Shown here: one piece after another, positions 5,064-6,385 of the stretch | How the letters are laid out: every line of letters begins with the position of its first letter | Position numbering within the stretch: the stretch's first letter is position 1 | From: UTPRO1 sp031400185 | GTDB taxonomy: Bacteria > Desulfobacterota > Binatia > UTPRO1 | Reading direction: 5' to 3' | DNA: 6,385 nucleotides | Assembly: GCA_031400185.1 (NCBI GenBank) | Contig: JANNPN010000142.1 | Span: 1-6,385, forward strand | Translations under genes and position numbers: made by a program | The notes under the pieces: generated by a model | What the model saw: only the letters and a program-made list of their open reading frames with translations | Told to the model about the DNA's origin: nothing | Database searches by the model: none

Positions 5064-6385
5064 CTATTCAACGTACTCGGGGAGATCGGCGTAGGGATCG
5101 TCGGCCGTCGCAACCTTCTGGTCCATCGAGCTCATCGCCGCCTCGAGCTCGCCTTCCATACTGGTCACGCGCTCTGCTTCCTGCTTCGCGAGGTCATTGG
5201 TCTCGCCGGGGTCCTTGGTGAGGTCGAAGAGATAGCGCTCGCCCCGCGACGTGGAGATCAGCTTGTATGGGCCGTCGTAGATCACGCGCAGCGCACGGTT
5301 GTAGACCTCGCCGTAGAACGACACGAATTCGGGGTTGATGTGCTCCTCCGCGAGGCTGTTGCGCGCGACCTGCTGGATCGGCGCGCCCTGCACGCCGCCC
5401 GGTACCGGCGCGCCGATCGCCTGCAGCACCGTCGGCAGGATGTCGACGAGCTGGACCGGCTCGGCGCTCACGCCCTTCGCCCGCGCCGCGCCCGGCAGCT
5501 TCACGACCATCGGGACGCGAAGCAGCCCTTCGTACATCATGCGGCCGCCGTGACCGACGATGTCGTGCTCTCCGAGCAGCTCGCCGTGGTCGGCGGAGAC
5601 GACGATGAGGGCGTTCTCGTAGCGACCACGCTTCTTGAGCTCGGCGACGAGCTCGCCGAGCGCCGCATCCATCGCGAGGATCTGGCCGTCGTAGTTGGCG
5701 GTGACGAAGGCACGCTCCTCCTTGCTGAGGTTCGCGGGCACCGCGTGCGTGAAGAGGCCCTTCCGCGCGAGCCGTTTCGCGTTCGGCAGGTCGCGCGCCC
5801 AGACATCGTACGGCGGCGCCGCGATCCAGTGGTGGGGCTCGAGGTAGTTGAGGAAGACGAACGCCGGACGGCCGGATGGCACCTGATCCATCCAGTGGAA
5901 CGCGGCCGCGTTGATCTCGCGCGCGCTCCGGAACGGCTTCTTCATGAACGCCGGATAGAACTGCTGCGCAAACGCGACGACGTGGGGCGCCGGACGCAGC
6001 AGCAGGCCAGGATGGTCCTCGTAGCGCTGGAAACCCTGCGCCATCCCGAAGCCGCGGTAGAGGTTCGCGAAGTTCGCGACGAAGGCGCCGGTCGCCCAGC
6101 CGCGGTCGTGCAGCACCTCGGCGAGCGTGGTGCGGTCGTCGGCGAGCGGGAAGACGCGGCGACGCCCGTAGATCGCGGGACCCGACGTCCAGCCGCCGAC
6201 GTAATGCGCGCCGTGCCGACTGGGGTACATGCCGGTCAACATCGACGCGTGTCCCGGAACGGTCCACTGCGCCGGCGAGCGCGCCTGGGTGAAGTTCAGC
6301 CCGTCCGCCGCCAGCTCGGTGAGGTGCGGGGAGGTCTCGCGCTCGTAGCCGTACGTCGACATGTGGTCGGCGCGCGTCGTGTCCA
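5064..6385 (-). CDS. Sulfatase-fold (alkaline phosphatase superfamily) hydrolase or transferase, N-terminus cut by the window edge
   Basis: The frame stays open past the right edge. The Met at 6362-6360 is internal: the seven codons before it read DTTRADH, which with MSTYGYERETSPHL is the conserved sulfatase N-terminal block (the D binds metal in the family). About 440 residues are visible; only a short N-terminus, possibly with a signal peptide or anchor, should be missing. Counting from the internal Met, the nucleophile block is TVPGH followed by ASMLTG (residues 34-44). Then come LEPHHW (174-179), the metal-site motif ADHGE (257-261), a HGGRMMYEG block (271-279) and the C-terminal LFDLTKDPGETNDL (378-391). 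Thr34 sits where classical sulfatases have the Cys matured to formylglycine, so a phosphohydrolase, phosphotransferase or unusual sulfatase activity is as likely as sulfate ester cleavage. It ends with TAG, 9 bases before the next gene. The fold is clear; the substrate is unknown. Confidence 0.93.
   Translation of the reverse strand, partial: DTTRADHMSTYGYERETSPHLTELAADGLNFTQARSPAQWTVPGHASMLTGMYPSRHGAHYVGGWTSGPAIYGRRRVFPLADDRTTLAEVLHDRGWATGAFVANFANLYRGFGMAQGFQRYEDHPGLLLRPAPHVVAFAQQFYPAFMKKPFRSAREINAAAFHWMDQVPSGRPAFVFLNYLEPHHWIAAPPYDVWARDLPNAKRLARKGLFTHAVPANLSKEERAFVTANYDGQILAMDAALGELVAELKKRGRYENALIVVSADHGELLGEHDIVGHGGRMMYEGLLRVPMVVKLPGAARAKGVSAEPVQLVDILPTVLQAIGAPVPGGVQGAPIQQVARNSLAEEHINPEFVSFYGEVYNRALRVIYDGPYKLISTSRGERYLFDLTKDPGETNDLAKQEAERVTSMEGELEAAMSSMDQKVATADDPYADLPEYVE

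Noticed and set aside
6360..6362. ATG at 6362 as the true start of the sulfatase-fold gene
   Set aside because: The conserved DTTRADH block lies in frame just before this Met, so the gene must begin beyond the window.
1..6385. CRISPR array, tRNA, rRNA, insertion sequence, riboswitch or phage gene
   Set aside because: No regularly spaced repeats, cloverleaf-like sequence, transposase or terminal inverted repeats were seen; nearly all sequence is explained by eight coding genes.

Overview
The window is a high-GC (about two thirds G+C by eye), densely packed stretch of bacterial DNA. All eight genes supported here are read from the minus strand, so the transcriptional order runs from high to low coordinates. 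I cannot name the organism. The GC content, gene density, Shine-Dalgarno sites and protein families suit an environmental deltaproteobacterium-like, Rokubacteria/Binatota-like or acidobacterial genome, but that is a weak guess.

Layout in transcriptional order: (1) 6385-5064, a sulfatase-fold (alkaline phosphatase superfamily) hydrolase or transferase, cut by the right edge of the window; it has Thr where classical sulfatases carry the formylglycine Cys. (2) 5054-4020, a family 2 glycosyltransferase with C-terminal membrane helices. (3) 4008-2665, a radical SAM/SPASM enzyme with an unusual C-terminal tail of six tandem xxNG tetrapeptides. (4) A 96-base gap with two GC-rich inverted repeats. 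(5) 2568-1804, a soluble dolichol-phosphate-mannose-synthase-like family 2 glycosyltransferase. (6) 1794-1189, a YdjM-like membrane-bound metal-dependent hydrolase. (7) 1192-632, an isoprenylcysteine/phospholipid methyltransferase-family membrane protein that seems to start at CTG. (8) 642-535, a 35-residue single-pass membrane peptide. (9) 538-1, the N-terminal part of a polytopic membrane protein resembling GT-C glycosyltransferases, cut by the left edge.

The spacing is that of one operon: gaps of 9, 11, 96 and 9 bases, then overlaps of 4, 11 and 4 bases. Several stop codons touch or overlap the next ribosome binding site or start codon. The 96-base gap is the only place where the unit could be split or its expression stepped down.

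Taken together the genes look like a cell-envelope module: two nucleotide-sugar glycosyltransferases (one possibly charging a polyprenyl-phosphate carrier), a GT-C-like membrane protein that could use such a lipid-linked donor, a radical SAM enzyme of unknown substrate, and membrane or envelope-facing phosphoryl/sulfuryl-, hydrolase- and methyl-transferase-family proteins. A pathway making or decorating a lipid-linked glycan is the simplest inference. No product can be named from the sequence. No tRNA, rRNA, CRISPR array, insertion sequence or phage gene was seen.
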